NCBI GenBank assembly: GCA_963402885.1
Contig: OY727094.1
Span: 9,302,501 to 9,366,500 of the forward strand
Direction of reading: 5' to 3'
Length of the DNA stretch: 64,000 bases
Source: Antedon bifida
Taxonomy: Eukaryota > Echinodermata > Crinoidea > Comatulida > Antedonidae
Part shown: piece after piece, positions 47,705 through 59,930 of the stretch
Layout of the letters: each line of letters opens with the position of its first letter
Numbering within the stretch: position 1 is the stretch's first letter
Notes under the pieces: model-generated
The model's database searches: none
What the model saw: the letters and a program-made list of their open reading frames with translations, nothing else
Told to the model about the DNA's origin: nothing
Made by a program: the position numbers and the translations under genes

Positions 47705-50700
47705 CAGCCGCGTAACAAGGGGGTCTTGTCAGGGGGGGCAAACAGGGGCTGATCCTTCCAGACACCAAGTACTTGAGCCACAGCCCCCCCATGGTGGGGG
47801 CTGTGGCGAAGCGAATTTTGGTAAATGACACCCCTAGATCGTCGGAAATGGTACTCTCGCACATAAAATTCATGATAAATGGCGCCTCCAACTAGCGCGT
47901 TACATACGATTAGTGGGAGTGTATTTTTTTAAGGTGGCCTCACACGCACAGTACAGCCCAGCGTCACAATTGTGTATGAGATGCCCGCGCGTGTTCTATG
48001 GACCGGAACCGCGCTTGGTAAACCTGTCTCTTCTTCAACGTATATAAAAAAAACACAAATAAATACGACATATTAACGCAATGTATATTAAGATTAGCCA
48101 TATACTCGTGTGTTTGAACTAAATAATAAACTATACAGTAGTCTATAAACATTAAGTGTTACATGTACTAGTAATTGTCCACTTTGTCTGTGATCATTTG
48201 AATTCTATAAGCATTCAAAGTTGAACATTTCGTCTTCCTGTAACTGTCATGCGACTAAATGTGTTGATAACGCTGTCAAAGTTTGCATTTTCAGAAAGGT
48301 CTCTTTCAACTGATATTAGGGTTAACGATGATAGCCGTTCTTCTCCCATGGTTGACCGCAAGTAGTTTTTAACGAGTTTCATCTTACTGAATGATCTTTC
48401 TGCTGTGGCAGAAGCCACCGATATTGTTGCAAATATGCGAAAAAGGATTCCCATGTTTGGATATGCAGTGTGTAAACTATTTTTGAAAACCCAATGCAGC
48501 ATATCTTGCAAAGTTTCAATAGTTCCTTTCTCAGGTTTAAGTTCTTTATACAGCAAGCAAAACTGTTCATATTCTTTTTCAGCTAGTCCAATATCAATAT
48601 CTTCCGAGTATGACCTAGCTAAATCACTGAACATGTCCATCTTTCCCAAATTAGCAGGCATTAAGCAGCCGAAAGGTCTAACCCGGTTATGGAAATCAGC
48701 AAATCTGTTTTTAAGTTCATTAATAATCTTATCGTATATAAAATAAAATACGTCTCTTCTGAATCTGTCTTCTGGATCTTTATGGGGTTCATCAGTAGCT
48801 TGTTCTCCTGGCATTCTTTTTCGTCTACGCAGTCTTCGCCTTGTGAATGTCGCAGTGAGTTCCTCTTCTGCAGCAATGGACGTTGCTGTATTTATGCATT
48901 CCCTAAAATGCTCTTCTGATCGTCTTTTAGTTACTATTTCAGTTGTGCTTGTAATCATAGCTGACGCAGTAACCACGTCTATCTTTATTTTCTGAAGGTA
49001 TTCAGAAAGAATGTTGATGTCTGCTAAAATGTTTATCCACATTTCCAATAGAACCAAAAACTCAAACTTGCTGATGGCATCTAATAGGCCCTGTGCTTCC
49101 CCTACATTTTCAGGAGTTTTCTCCCTTCCTACAATCTTCTCTAAAGCTAATAACATTGCTGGGTAAGTATCTTTAACAGCCTTTACTGCTTTGTACTTAC
49201 AGTACCATCGAGTTTCGCATAACCTTTGCAAAGTTGTTCTCTTCATTTTAAGCTCGTCTTGAGCATCTTGAAAGATATCCAGTCGTGGGTGGCTCCCGGT
49301 GATAAATGTATAGAGCTTTTGCACTGTCCCAAAAAAAGTTACAGCATCAACACATCCATTACACGCGTGTACCAGTACTAAGTTTAAATTATGTGCACAG
49401 CAGTGTACATATGTAGCAGACGAATTTTCTTTTTTTACGCGAGCCTGCAAACCAGTTAAATGACCAGACATGTTGTTGGCTCCATCATATGACTGACAAC
49501 GAATCCGCTTTATATCTAATCCATGTTTTTCCAAAAGCACTTTTAATTGTTTGAACAAATTTTCTGAGTTGCTAGACTTTAAATCTGCAAACTGCAAAAA
49601 GCGTTCTTGAATAACAAAGGTATCATCTACGTATCGCAAACAGAACGATAACTGGTCTTTGTGTGAAACATCAATTGTGCTATCAAGTATAACACCATAG
49701 AAGTGAGCACTTGTGACATGCGACAGTATCATTCGTGTAACTTCCTCAGAAAGTGCGTTTATAAAGTCATTCTGAATCTTAGGGCTCATGTACATGGCAT
49801 GTCGAGGACTTGTGGCTATGTGCTTTGCCAATACCCCATCGTATTTGGACAGAAGCTTAACTAATTCTAAAAAGTTGCCTTCATTTTCACTTTTTACTTT
49901 GCTCGTACAACTAAATCGAAGTTCTCTGTGTCCCCGAAATGCAAGGTTCTGTTTGGCCAAAAAGAATGTTATATCAAGCAGACGGTGCAACACCGCTCTA
50001 TTTTGCGCAATTTGCTGCTCATACACTCTGAGTTGCTGTTTGTCTACAGTCATGCCAATGTTAAGACGTTTGGTGGTCGCTACAAATTGTCTTACAGAAT
50101 CGTGATGAATAGATGACTGTTCGTGAGCGCGAAACTTCTCTGTAGCTTTCTTCCACTTGACGAATCCATGCGCAGGTTCTATAAATGATGGATTGAAATG
50201 ACTATCTAATCTATCTGCAAACAGCCAACACGGAAAACAGTATGCGCAATCTTTCTTTACTGAATATACTAGCCAATCTCTAACAGATTTAACGCCATTT
50301 TTCATATCCCTGTAATACCAGGACGGTCGGAATGATCTCATTAATTTATTTTGAGGAAATATAAAGGGTTCATGTAGTCCTGGTTGACATGGACCTTTTT
50401 CCATAACTGCCCGAACAAACGCTGGTGTTCTTATTTTGTTCACAAACAGTGCTGGATCTGTTGGAAACGAATTTGTAGGATCGAGCAATAGCGAAATCGG
50501 TTCTTTCTGGATTTCTTCTATTTGAAGTATGTTCATGTCTTTAGGCTCGATTGTTGGCTCACTTAATTGTGCATCTTTGTCGTCTTGTAGTTTGGAAACG
50601 TTTCCGACTGCTGTTTTTAAAGTGTCGGTTTCTACATCACTGCTATCATTCCGCTGGTCCAGGTCCTGTTGAAAGTAACAAGGTGTATACTTATTGAATT

Positions 50701-51837
50701 TAATCATTACGATGCTCAGATATTTATCTTACAATAGTGATATGTGATGTGACGAATGATGAATCGAGTAGAGTTATACATTTATCTATACTATCAAAAG
50801 AGCGGATAACCAATTCAATACTGTAGTATTGTTATTATTGGCACTAGTGTTTAGAAATTGAAATATACGATACCCCAACTGTCCCGAAGTCATGCGCAGG
50901 CGTCTCTGGTTGGACCTGTATAAAAATATGTATAATATTAATGTTAACATTTTTTAGAATCGTTCTGATAAGCGGATCTTACGTCCCATAGATTATACAC
51001 GTCACTTATCTACATACTTTCACTATCAACTGACTACAAAACATTAACTATTTTTACCTACAATAATTTATTATTTAATTTTGTTTTAATGATGTAGGCC
51101 TATTTATTATTATCATACAATTTGCTTTTTTATACAGTACCTCAATTTCCATTGGCACAATAGTTTGGGGCTGCAAATGAGTCACAGATTGGTCTTCCTC
51201 TCTAAGATTAGTCGTAGGCCTGTTGTCTGATCTTGTTGTAAATCTGTGCAACCCTCCTCCTGGTGGTACTGACTCTCTGTACCTAAACTTTGCACCGTGG
51301 ACAGTCAAAATGTGGCTTCGCAGCCTATCTCTTCTTAATGTTTTTTTACAATAAAAACACTTTGTTCGTTCTTTTGAAAACATCGCGGAATGAATTTAAT
51401 AATTTTATTCTATGCCAAAAGAAAGTGAATGTCTGTCCGGGAGTAAATGGAATGCTGTAATGCCCTTACAGGTAGGCAACTCGGCAAATGCATGGCGGCT
51501 TAGATAAAAGACGCCAAAAACCACAGTCAACTGACCGCATGTTAATGTACTGATACGCAGTGCGTCTTCCCACGAGTTTGTCAGTCAGGATTTTGTGTAT
51601 TTCATATCATCTTACTTGAATATCATACTGTACTGACTCATTTGAAGCCATATCATATATCGTATATTTTATTCTTATCTTATATTTTCTTTCTTTTTCT
51701 TTCTTTTATCCCTATTTTGTATTTTATTTATTTTTTTTTTTTACTTGTTACCCAGCCCGATCGAACGCTTCTCAACCCGGTAAAATCCGCCAGGGGGGTA
51801 TTGCGCCCCCCCTGCCCCCCCGCCTGTTACGCCACTG
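47705..51837 (-). mobile_element. Complete hAT transposon with intact transposase
   Basis: The ends are inverted repeats: CAGCCGCGTAAC on the left and, on the complement, CAGTGGCGTAAC on the right. A perfect 8-bp target duplication, TTAATTGT, lies at 47697-47704 and 51838-51845. The element interrupts the exon 10 remnant of unit 4 and carries one two-exon transposase gene. G/C-run hairpins sit just inside the left end (about 47718-47815) and a matching C-rich stretch inside the right end (about 51790-51830). The intact frame and exact duplication suggest a young, possibly still autonomous copy. Confidence 0.9.
48215..51383 (-). CDS. hAT transposase (ZMYM1-like), two exons
   Basis: Exon 1 is 51383-51141 and exon 2 is 50665-48215, joined GT-AG in phase to give 897 residues. 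Exon 1 carries a zinc finger, CFYCKKTLRRDRLRSHILTVHG-like (residues about 10-30), probably DNA-binding. Exon 2 starts DLDQRNDSSD and contains a TTF-type zinc-binding region (WLVYSVKKDCAYCFPCWLF ... HEQSSIHHDS). The RNase H-like catalytic core follows with LDSTIDVS and QSYDGANNMSG, which hold the two expected aspartates, and the C-terminal hAT dimerisation segment ASATAERSFSKMKLVKNYLR. No stop or frameshift interrupts it. If exon 2 alone were used, it could start at 50707 (830 residues). The 450-base interval 50666-51140 is the intron. Confidence 0.88.
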
Positions 51838-52402
51838 TTAATTGTTCCTTCTCAGATTTGGAAAGAAATCCGAAATGAATGTCATAATCGTCTCCATGAG
51901 GGTGAACTATAAAATCACAATCATTGTTATAGTGCATTGGTGACATACCATTACGAATAATACATAATATTAACAAAAGATAGGTTAATTTTATGAAAGA
52001 GGTTCCCCAAAACATAAAAGTTTGAAGTATTAATACAATATATCATGGAGAGAAAAAAAAGTGATTATTAAAAAATAATTTAATTTAAACCAAAAAGTCA
52101 AGTTGTTCTTCTGAAAGGGAGTCGACACCAACGCATGTGTTGTTCACTGTCATGATCTTGTTACCAGTACTCAGACACTCGTCGTAGATGCCGTTACACG
52201 TGTCCGTGTTCCAAGGGTTTTTACGTCCGAATCCAGGGCAGTTTGTTAGTGAATGAAGCAAACATGTAATACAATATGTACAGTATGTTAATGATCACAT
52301 TGTAGTAAAAGGCGATAAAAGTTGAAATCAGCACCATTCCGTAACCCATTCCCATACATGACAAAAAAAAACTAAGTTTAAAATAATGGTTCTTCAGGAA
52401 TA

Positions 52403-53925
52403 GTCATGGGAATATTTTCAGTGATCTCCTGTCTACACCTAAAGGTAAAATTTCTCACAATTCTTTTTCTCTCTTTTAGGCTCTACTACTACTCTTTTGG
52501 TTAAGCTATTTTTAACAGACTATTTATATTATATGTTAACACTTTCCCCATTTGTAAAAATTTAAAATACCTCTGTGACACAGATGAGAGAGGCGAGGCA
52601 CATCATTGTACAGCTGGCTAAGAGAACCTTTGGTTAATTGTTCCTTCTCAGATTTGGAAAGAAATCCGAAATGAATGTCATAATCGTCTCCATGAGGGTG
52701 AACTATAAAATCACAATCATTTTTATAGTGCATTGGTGACATACCATTACAATTAATACATAATATTAACAAAAGATAGGTTAATTTTATGAAAGAGGTT
52801 CCCCAAAACATAAAAGTTTGAAGTATTAATACAATATATCATGGAGAGAAAAAAAAGTGATTATTAAAAAATAATTTAATTTAAACCAAAAAGTCAAGTT
52901 GTTCTTCTGAAAGGGAGTCGACACCAACGCATGTGTTGTTCACTGTCATGATCTTGTTACCAGTGCTCAGACACTCGTCGTAGATGCCGTTACACATGTC
53001 CGTGTTCCAAGGGTTGTTACGTCCGAATCCAGGGCAGTTTGTTAGTGAATGAAGCAAACATGTAATACAATATGTATGTTAATGATCACATTGTAGTAAA
53101 AGGCGATACAAGTTGAAATCAGCACCATTCCGTAACCCATTCCTATACATGACAAAAAAAAACTAAGTTTAAAATAATGGTTCTTCAGGAATAAAGAATA
53201 GGAAACCATAGAGAGACCATAGCCTAAACGGTTTCTGGAGTTGGCTTACAAATTCCAAGTGAATAATGATATTAATAATTATGTTAGTCATAACGCCTAA
53301 TACAATGTTTCTAAGCACTTTACACAAAAACATGATCCATAAAATAGCCTAAAATACAAAAAAAAAAAAGAAGAAAAGCAGTGGAACCATTTACACCGCT
53401 CTGTTCTCCAGAACTTTGAAGCTCCCATATAAGAACTCGCCGGAACAGTATTCACTGGAGCTCAAGAATAAAGAATTAACAAAATACATTCATATAGAAA
53501 AAAAGGACCAAAATATTTCATGCAAAACTGGCGAAATTCATTTTTTCATTTTAAATGAGTTTCCGGTCATGGTGCAGTAACATTAAAATGTAGTGTTGTT
53601 TTTATTCATTATTTATAATTTTGGATTTCAAACCATCATTTTTTTGTTCTACAAAGAAAATTTTAATGACCTACAGGAGTGGGATAAAAATATAAAAAGA
53701 CATAAGAATACCGAACTGGACTTTCTCCAAAATTGCAAAATGTTTGGAGTTTATTCAAAACTGAATTTACCTCTAAACATTGGTGAAATCCTCCAGACAG
53801 TTGCTAATCCGTTTTCTTGTCCAAGGTTCCACGACTCGAGGGGCTATTTTCGTTACTTTGTCCTTCAGACAGACTCTTGTCTTTTGGGTCCTGAGATGTC
53901 CCAGAAGCCATCTGATCCTCTGTGA
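52403..53925 (-). pseudogene. Shuffled SLC6 fragment unit 5 (partial)
   Basis: Starts within intron 10 sequence. It then has the exon 10 remnant (about 52560-52695), the exon 4 remnant (about 52890-53150), intron 3 and the exon 3/exon 2 end (about 53770-53920). The left modules are missing because of the jump at 52402. Confidence 0.7.
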
Positions 53926-55540
53926 CCAATTAATAACAATAATTATTTGTTCATAGTACAGTATACGTTTATTAGAATTATTCATAATTGATTTTATTTA
54001 CTACAGATTTCGAAAGTGTTTTTTAAGGACCAATATCTTTCAAGACACTAGATGCAAACACTCATGTAAACTAGCATTTACTCTATTCCCATTACAATAT
54101 TATATATTCTTACCCATTCAACCAGATCTGATGGTGGAAACTGAAATTTCAGTTCACTTTGTTGGATCCTGAAGTATCTCTGAGTTCTACTCTATAACAT
54201 GGTTGGAGGTATCTTATTATACTCTAAATAATAGATTGTAACAATCATATAGTGATGTCTGTGTTTTTATTCTCAATAATATTTAGGGTACAGCTGTAGG
54301 CTACAGTACTGGTAAAAACTATTTCCATATATATATATATATATATATATATGTTTATAAAGTTAAAGTTTTTAAATAATAAACCAAACAAATTAAGATG
54401 CTTACTGCCACCATTTTCGTAAAACAGATAAGGAAATTTACATATATTGCATCACCAGACAAGACAACGGAAAATCTGTTTTCTTGTCCCAAGTTCCACA
54501 ACCCGAGGTGCTGTTTTCAGTACTTTGTCGTTTAGAAAGACTCTTGTCTTTTGGGACCTGAGATGTCCCAGAAGCCCTCTGATCCTCTCTGACCTGCTCA
54601 TCATTGATGGAGGAATAAATTGAGAATTTCTGGTCTGATTAGAAATTATGTTAATTTCTCAATTTTTGCACTTTGATTTTCTTTTTTACAACACCAAGAG
54701 CAATGATCGTTGTAGTGGCGATTGATTGATTTATTTTGTAAATGCTCCCTCTTTCTTGACCACCTCAAGTGATCCCGTAATTATGAGTGTTTTACAAATT
54801 TATAGCCTACAAATGTTAATACCTTGGTCTACTACTCCACTGACTTCTCTTCCAAGTTCATTAACCATAATGCTAAGCCAGGATGGAAAAGATAATCTGT
54901 CATAGCCATACACCCAGCATACAATTATGCATTCCATGGCGGAAAATGTCAACATGACGAAATTAGCTGATAGGAGTCCAATAGAATCACCCAGTATACT
55001 CCAGCCTATAAAGAGAAATCCTTAATAAGCCTCCTGATAGTCATGGGAATATTTTCAGTGATCATCTGTCTACACCTAAAGATAAAATTCCTTTTCTCTC
55101 TTTTAGGCTCTACTACTACTCTTTTGGTTAAGCTATTTTAACCAGACTATTTATATTATACGTTAACACTTCCCCCGTTTGTAAAAATTCAAAATACCTC
55201 TGTGACAGAGATTTTTAAAGAAATCTGTAATGAATGTCATAATCGTCTCCACGAGGGTGAACTAAAATCACAATCATTGTTATAGTGCATTGGTGACATA
55301 CCATTACAATTAATATATAATATTAACAAATGATAGGTTAATTTTATGATAGAGGTTCCCCAAAACATGAAAGTTTAAAGTATTAATACAACATATCATA
55401 GAGAGAAAAAAAATGTGATTATTAAAAAATAATTTAATTTAAACCAAAAAGTTGTAAAATTTGGTTGACTATTTTTTCTTTGAATTATGTTTCAAATATT
55501 TTTGGTCAAAGTGAATTTAACTACTGTTATGTTGTCATCA
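53926..55540 (-). pseudogene. Shuffled SLC6 fragment unit 6 (most diverged)
   Basis: C-terminal, 97-bp, exon 2, and exon 11/exon 8 fusion modules are present, with more changes than in the other units (for example a two-base gain near 55023 and loss of part of the exon 10 remnant at about 55210). The unit ends in intron 9 sequence (TGAATTATGTTTCAAATATT) that also occurs at about 19837 in the intact gene. Confidence 0.7.
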
Positions 55541-55870
55541 TTGATGGAGGATAATACTTTCTGGTCTTATGAGGAAGCGGTCTATTTCTCAATTTTGAGG
55601 GTGCATGTATCTAGCACAGATGTTGTGCTTTCTTGAGATACATCACCCTCTGATACCTGAGATTCGATGTCAATGTTAGCAATCAGCTACACAACAAATA
55701 GATTTAAAAAAATACATAATAGTAAGGTTACAAACTTATACCTCGAAACAATGGTGCCAGCTTCCAGCTGCTGCTGCCCCAGTCCATTGAAACCAAAAAG
55801 AACATTGGCAGGCCAGCAATGAATAGCATGACTGCATAGGCAATTAAAAATGCTCCTGAAAAGTTAAAAT
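55541..55870 (-). pseudogene. Exon 2 and exon 3 fragments of another SLC6 paralogue
   Basis: The complement of about 55695-55590 reads [19 protein letters not shown], like exon 2 of both SLC6 genes here. The complement of 55857-55748 is an exon-3-like piece with proper splice signals, starting GAFLIAYAVMLFIAGLPMFF. It then reads LVSMDWGSSSWKLAPLF where intact family members have a glutamate and GQ (as in [11 protein letters not shown]). The sequence differs clearly from exon 3 of the intact gene, so it comes from a different paralogue. On the minus strand exon 3 lies before exon 2, so the order is again scrambled. Confidence 0.65.
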
Positions 55871-57404
55871 CAGACAAGGGTTATAGCTATTGAGCCTCAT
55901 TCCATCTTAGACAGTATCAATGTGCTATATCATAAACGCTGGGCATTCACCTAATAAGAGAACAAGATTTTTTTTAATCCAAACTGATTTAACTTTGTTA
56001 TGGTTTCTAAAATAGGAACTAGGTCTGTAAATTTCAAAATAATATATACTTCTATATTATGGTGTAATGTTTCTTTGATAAAACATAGGCCTTTTTGAAT
56101 GATATGTCATTTTTTTTTGCCTATTGTACCTGTATAAACACTTACCTACATTAAAATTGAGCATGAGACAGCAGGTCTTTGTCCGTATTTATATTATTTT
56201 GTTATATTTATTATTTAAGTAAACTGTCATTTTAATTTGTAATAGTCTAGATTATGATGCACACTGTTTTCACTTACCGGGTCTAAGCATACGAACATTT
56301 TGAAGAAATAGTAACAAAGATATTTTGTAGTAGGCCTAAGTTTCTCCAGAGAGTGAGTCATCAAGCAAAATGTTTCATGGCAACAAAAAAGCAGCGTCGT
56401 GCTCGATGTGGATACTAAAACATAGTATTGTTTGTAAAAGGCCATTCGGTAATTTTGTTGTTTATTTTTAAAAGTACTTTAGAAGCCTATAATTTAATTT
56501 ACAAAAACTTTACTTACCGGTTCTAGAGACATTAGCAGAATCATCAGAAATGTAATAATAAAATCAGGCCCGTAATCGCCCCGCCCGCCTTTACAACGAA
56601 CCCCCGTTGACCTACAGCAAACATCCATCCCAATCCCCTGAATGCCCACTATCGTACCTTCTTGCTGTATGAGCGTACGTCGTAACTCGATATGATACTT
56701 TACATCTTTATAATTTCAAAGATATACTAAAATTATGTGTTTTGTAGCGATGCGAAGAAATCAGCGACTGCCGTCATGTACACCAGCGTATTGTGTTAAA
56801 ACGTTTTAGCCATAATCGTTTATCATTGAGAAACATTTTTGAATAAAGTAATTAAAAAATCAATATGAAACAACGTCGTTTTTACGAACAAGAGTTAACA
56901 TACGAAGTAGAGTATATAAAATCTAAGCCAAAGTATATTAGCCTAGGCCCTAGTTAGAGACTAGTACCCTAGGCTGCTCTAGGGGTAGCCTAGTACCCTA
57001 GGCTCTAGGGGTAGCCTAGGTCTACATCATTCATATCAGTTCTGAGTGTTCAACATCTACAACCTAAACATTACACAGATATTATGATTTTTGTTATGAT
57101 TTTTACTTTACGCAACACCAGTCACACGGTTGTTGGATCCACACGGTTGGGTTGTTTTTTTTGTGTGTGTGTGGTTTGTTTTACAAATTACTTTATATTT
57201 TTTTCGATAACATTTGATCTATTTCACAGAAAGGTAAGAGAATAAAAGAAACTATACTAGACTACTGTGTAAATAGCAAAACTTTGTATATAAACAAAAA
57301 TAAAAACACAGCTGTGAGTGAAAGTGGAGAATTAAGAAACTAGTTTGGCTGCCATTGGATCCAAGATGGCAGATTATTTCAATTCTAGTTTAAAATCGTC
57401 CCTG
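55871..57404. other. Element-rich non-coding region
   Basis: No gene is visible. It contains the hAT-like MITE remnant noted separately, runs of CCTAGGCT-type words near 56940-57030, and GT-rich and T-rich tracts near 57150-57210. Confidence 0.4.
56567..56760. mobile_element. Remnant of the 2687-3642 hAT-like MITE
   Basis: Begins CAGGCCCGTAATCGCC and continues with ACAACGAACCCCCGTTGACC and TAACTCGATATGATAC, parallel to the left half of the element at 2687 but decayed. The right end was not found. Confidence 0.5.
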
Positions 57405-58020
57405 TACAATTAGTCATTTTGATGCCCCATGGATGTGTTCAAGTGGCAAAAATGTGTATAACAATTATACAAACTCTCTTTTATAATACCGTATTGCTGG
57501 AAAGAATTATTTTATCTTATTTATAAATAAAACAAAAATAATGACCTGTTCAAATCTCTTTGCACCAATGGTTTACAATGTCTTCTAATCAGGATTAGCA
57601 GCAGCTGATAAGCAGTCACCAGGTGTAGCAAGACTAGTGACATTAAACCCATCACAACCATGTACAGTAGTTTCACTGCACCAGAAATGCTGGTTTAAAC
57701 CCTGGAATAAAATAGGTACTGTGTAAAAAGGTACTGTGTAAAAAGGCACTCTTATTAAATGGATAATTAATTAGGTTTATCTTATGACATATAATATTAT
57801 ATCCATGTTACAATTTATCATAATAATTCCAATATTGTGAAACAAATTAATGCTATACTTGAGAACTTTAATCAATCAATAAACATATAACCATAGTAAT
57901 AATATAGTACAATGATGACTTTTTTAGAAAGCGTAATAATGAAAATACTATATAATGCATATACAGCTACATATTTGTCTAATTAATATTTCAGTTTCTA
58001 TAATTTACTCTACTTTAAAC
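57400..58020. repeat. Right-arm segment of inverted duplication (dynein exon side)
   Basis: Reverse-complement match of 31470-32010. It ends near 58020, where the left arm instead approaches the GGGCCGAATCGTCCC MITE. Confidence 0.75.
57546..57675 (-). pseudogene. Broken dynein heavy chain exon, inverted copy
   Basis: Reverse-strand equivalent of the exon at 31772-31908. The acceptor (GGTGCAG) and donor (CAG then GTCATT) are kept. About 13 bases are missing in the middle (CCTGATTAGAAGAC versus CCTGATACTGTGG...AGAAGAC), a three-base insertion sits near the start, and one extra T follows WCKEI, which shifts the frame. It cannot encode the dynein segment. No other dynein exon is present in this arm. 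Confidence 0.7.
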
Positions 58021-58185
58021 CAGACGGGGAGAGACGTTCCTATGCAATAGGCATATTTCTTTGACTTGAATTCTGCACGATATCACTGGACTAGTTTATA
58101 ATTATATGCTAATGACATGCTAATATTTGCCCGGTAGGGCCTTGTTGTAGGGTTTTATGATGTCAAAGCAAATGTTATTAACACG

Positions 58186-58986
58186 ATTTAGTGGTAAATT
58201 TAACTGAGATATATTTTTCTTCCAGGAACAAGTTAAAATCAAATCTTTTCAATCGTCGCAACACGTCAAAACATCGGTACATCACTTATCACCATGTACG
58301 AATCATCGCGAATGTACGTATGGCATGCCCATAGTGCTTTTAACAGGAGAATAATGAGTATTGAACAACAGCAGATCGAACATCACGCCAGAGCTTTTAA
58401 AATATGAAAGAATATGATTCTATACAGAATAGAAATGGGTTTATTATTTATTTGAGTATATAAGTATGCGAATTTAAATGTATTGTTTGTTTTATAAAAA
58501 TAATTTAAAGTTTAAAAGTATCATGGAGAGACAGCGGGTTGTCAAAATTTAGACATTTTCAACATATGCAATTATCAATATCATCGAACAAAACAACTGC
58601 TGACACTATGGAGAAAAGTAGAAGGAATCTGAGTCATGCTCATCAATGTACAATTCTATTGATAATTTCTCCATTGTTACATGATAAACAGTATACACCC
58701 AAAATTTAGTTTTGCTAACCAATTCTAAAAAAAATTGTACATCTTATCATTAACACAGTAGTGTCAGCAGTTGTTTTTCTTCTTCCCTATTATGTGTTTG
58801 GTGATAATTGCATATGTTGAAAATGTCTACATTTTGACAAGCTGTCTCTCCATGATATTAATTTTAAACTCTGGTGATAAGTGATGTACCGATGTATTGA
58901 CGCGTTGCGACGATTGAAAAGTTTGATTTGATTTTAACTTGTTTTTGGAAAGAAAAATATATCTCAGTTAAATTTACCACTAAAGT
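58186..58986. mobile_element. Fold-back element with long interrupted inverted repeats
   Basis: The left arm (58186-58303 and 58509-58620) and right arm (about 58745-58986) are inverted copies. Outer words are TTTAGTGGTAAATTTAACTG and CGGTACATCACTTATCACCA; inner words are CATGGAGAGACAGC and ATGCAATTATCA. A segment of about 205 bases (58304-58508) is present only in the left arm and looks inserted. The element has no coding frame. Confidence 0.65.
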
Positions 58987-59149
58987 GATATCATCAACGG
59001 GTGAAAAATGCATTAAAAATGTGGACACTAAGTTGAAAAATGTTCCTTAAGGTATCAAAAACACATAAACAGGTTCAAAGATGTCATAAAATAGGGTCCC
59101 ATCTGCAATTTGTGATGAAAGCTGGCAACTTGTCTAAATATCTTTAGTG

Positions 59150-59930
59150 GGTCAAAAGAAACCAGAAAAACTTTGTTGCTCAATCTGTAACCCTGTCTTT
59201 TATGGGCCTTTAGAAGATGGCGGCCAAAATATTGAAATAGCTTATATCTGCGTAATGGCTGGTGTTACGAGGTTCATTTTAGTGTCAAATAATTCACAAC
59301 TTATATATTTATATTCACTCTAACACAACATTTTGTCCAAAAATGGCTGCAACTACAATTTCTGGCATTTTGACCTTGTCTTCTTATATCTCTGTACAAG
59401 ATATACAAGATACAAGAAAACTTTATTGTCAAAGGGCAAACATGTGACAGTTGAAATTCTTCTTGCTTGCTGCAAGAACTCACCACACTACAACATAACT
59501 AAATACTAATCTTAGAGACAAAAAAAGAAATGCAAATTGCTTTTGGCCTATATATTTATATTTGATCTAATAAACTTTTTTGTCAAAAAGTGAACGTAAA
59601 TATTTACATTTACATTACATTATTTATTTAAATATTTATTGATCTTTGACACTTACCTTTTTCTATCTCAATAACTACTGGTAATAGAGACATGTATTTG
59701 GTCTTAAATTATTCAGAACATATATGTTCATATTCATTCTACTAAAAAATGTTATCAAAATGTGACCAGAAATGCCTTCATTGATCTTTGACCTGAGTTT
59801 TTTTGTACCGCAATATACTGGTCACAGAAAGATAACATTTGGCTTAAAGTGGTCTGGGCATATATGCTTATATTTTTTATAACTAATATTTTGTGTCAAA
59901 AAGTGGATGAAACCTACCTATTTGGTAGGA
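59150..59930 (+). repeat. Degenerate tandem repeat of about 150-250 bases
   Basis: The phrase TATATATTTATATTCA followed by CTAA...ACATTTTGTCAAAAAGTGG and GCATT..GA.CTTTGACCT recurs in decayed form at about 59300, 59550, 59725 and 59865. Each copy is preceded by words like GTAATGGCTGGT or ACTACTGGTAATAGAGA. It is non-coding. At least four copies are recognisable; the second is interrupted by the tail at 59395-59500. Confidence 0.45.
59395..59500 (-). mobile_element. Retroelement 3' tail fragment
   Basis: AAGATACAAGAAAACTTTAT with TGTCAAAGGG, and the complementary AATAAAGTTTTCTTGTATC form, resembles 3' ends of RTE-like or related elements. Only a tail is present. Confidence 0.35.

Larger units (their letters stand above)
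46612..52402 (-). pseudogene. Shuffled SLC6 fragment unit 4, split by hAT transposon
   Basis: Begins at the 3'-flank module (TCTACTCTATAACATGG). It has the exon 2 remnant (about 46870-47070), the exon 11/exon 8 fusion (about 47250-47440) and intron 10, and is cut inside the exon 10 remnant by the hAT element (47705-51837). It resumes with TTAATTGT at 51838 and runs through the exon 4 remnant, ending at about 52402 with the same internal jump to intron 10 seen at 43855. Confidence 0.75.
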
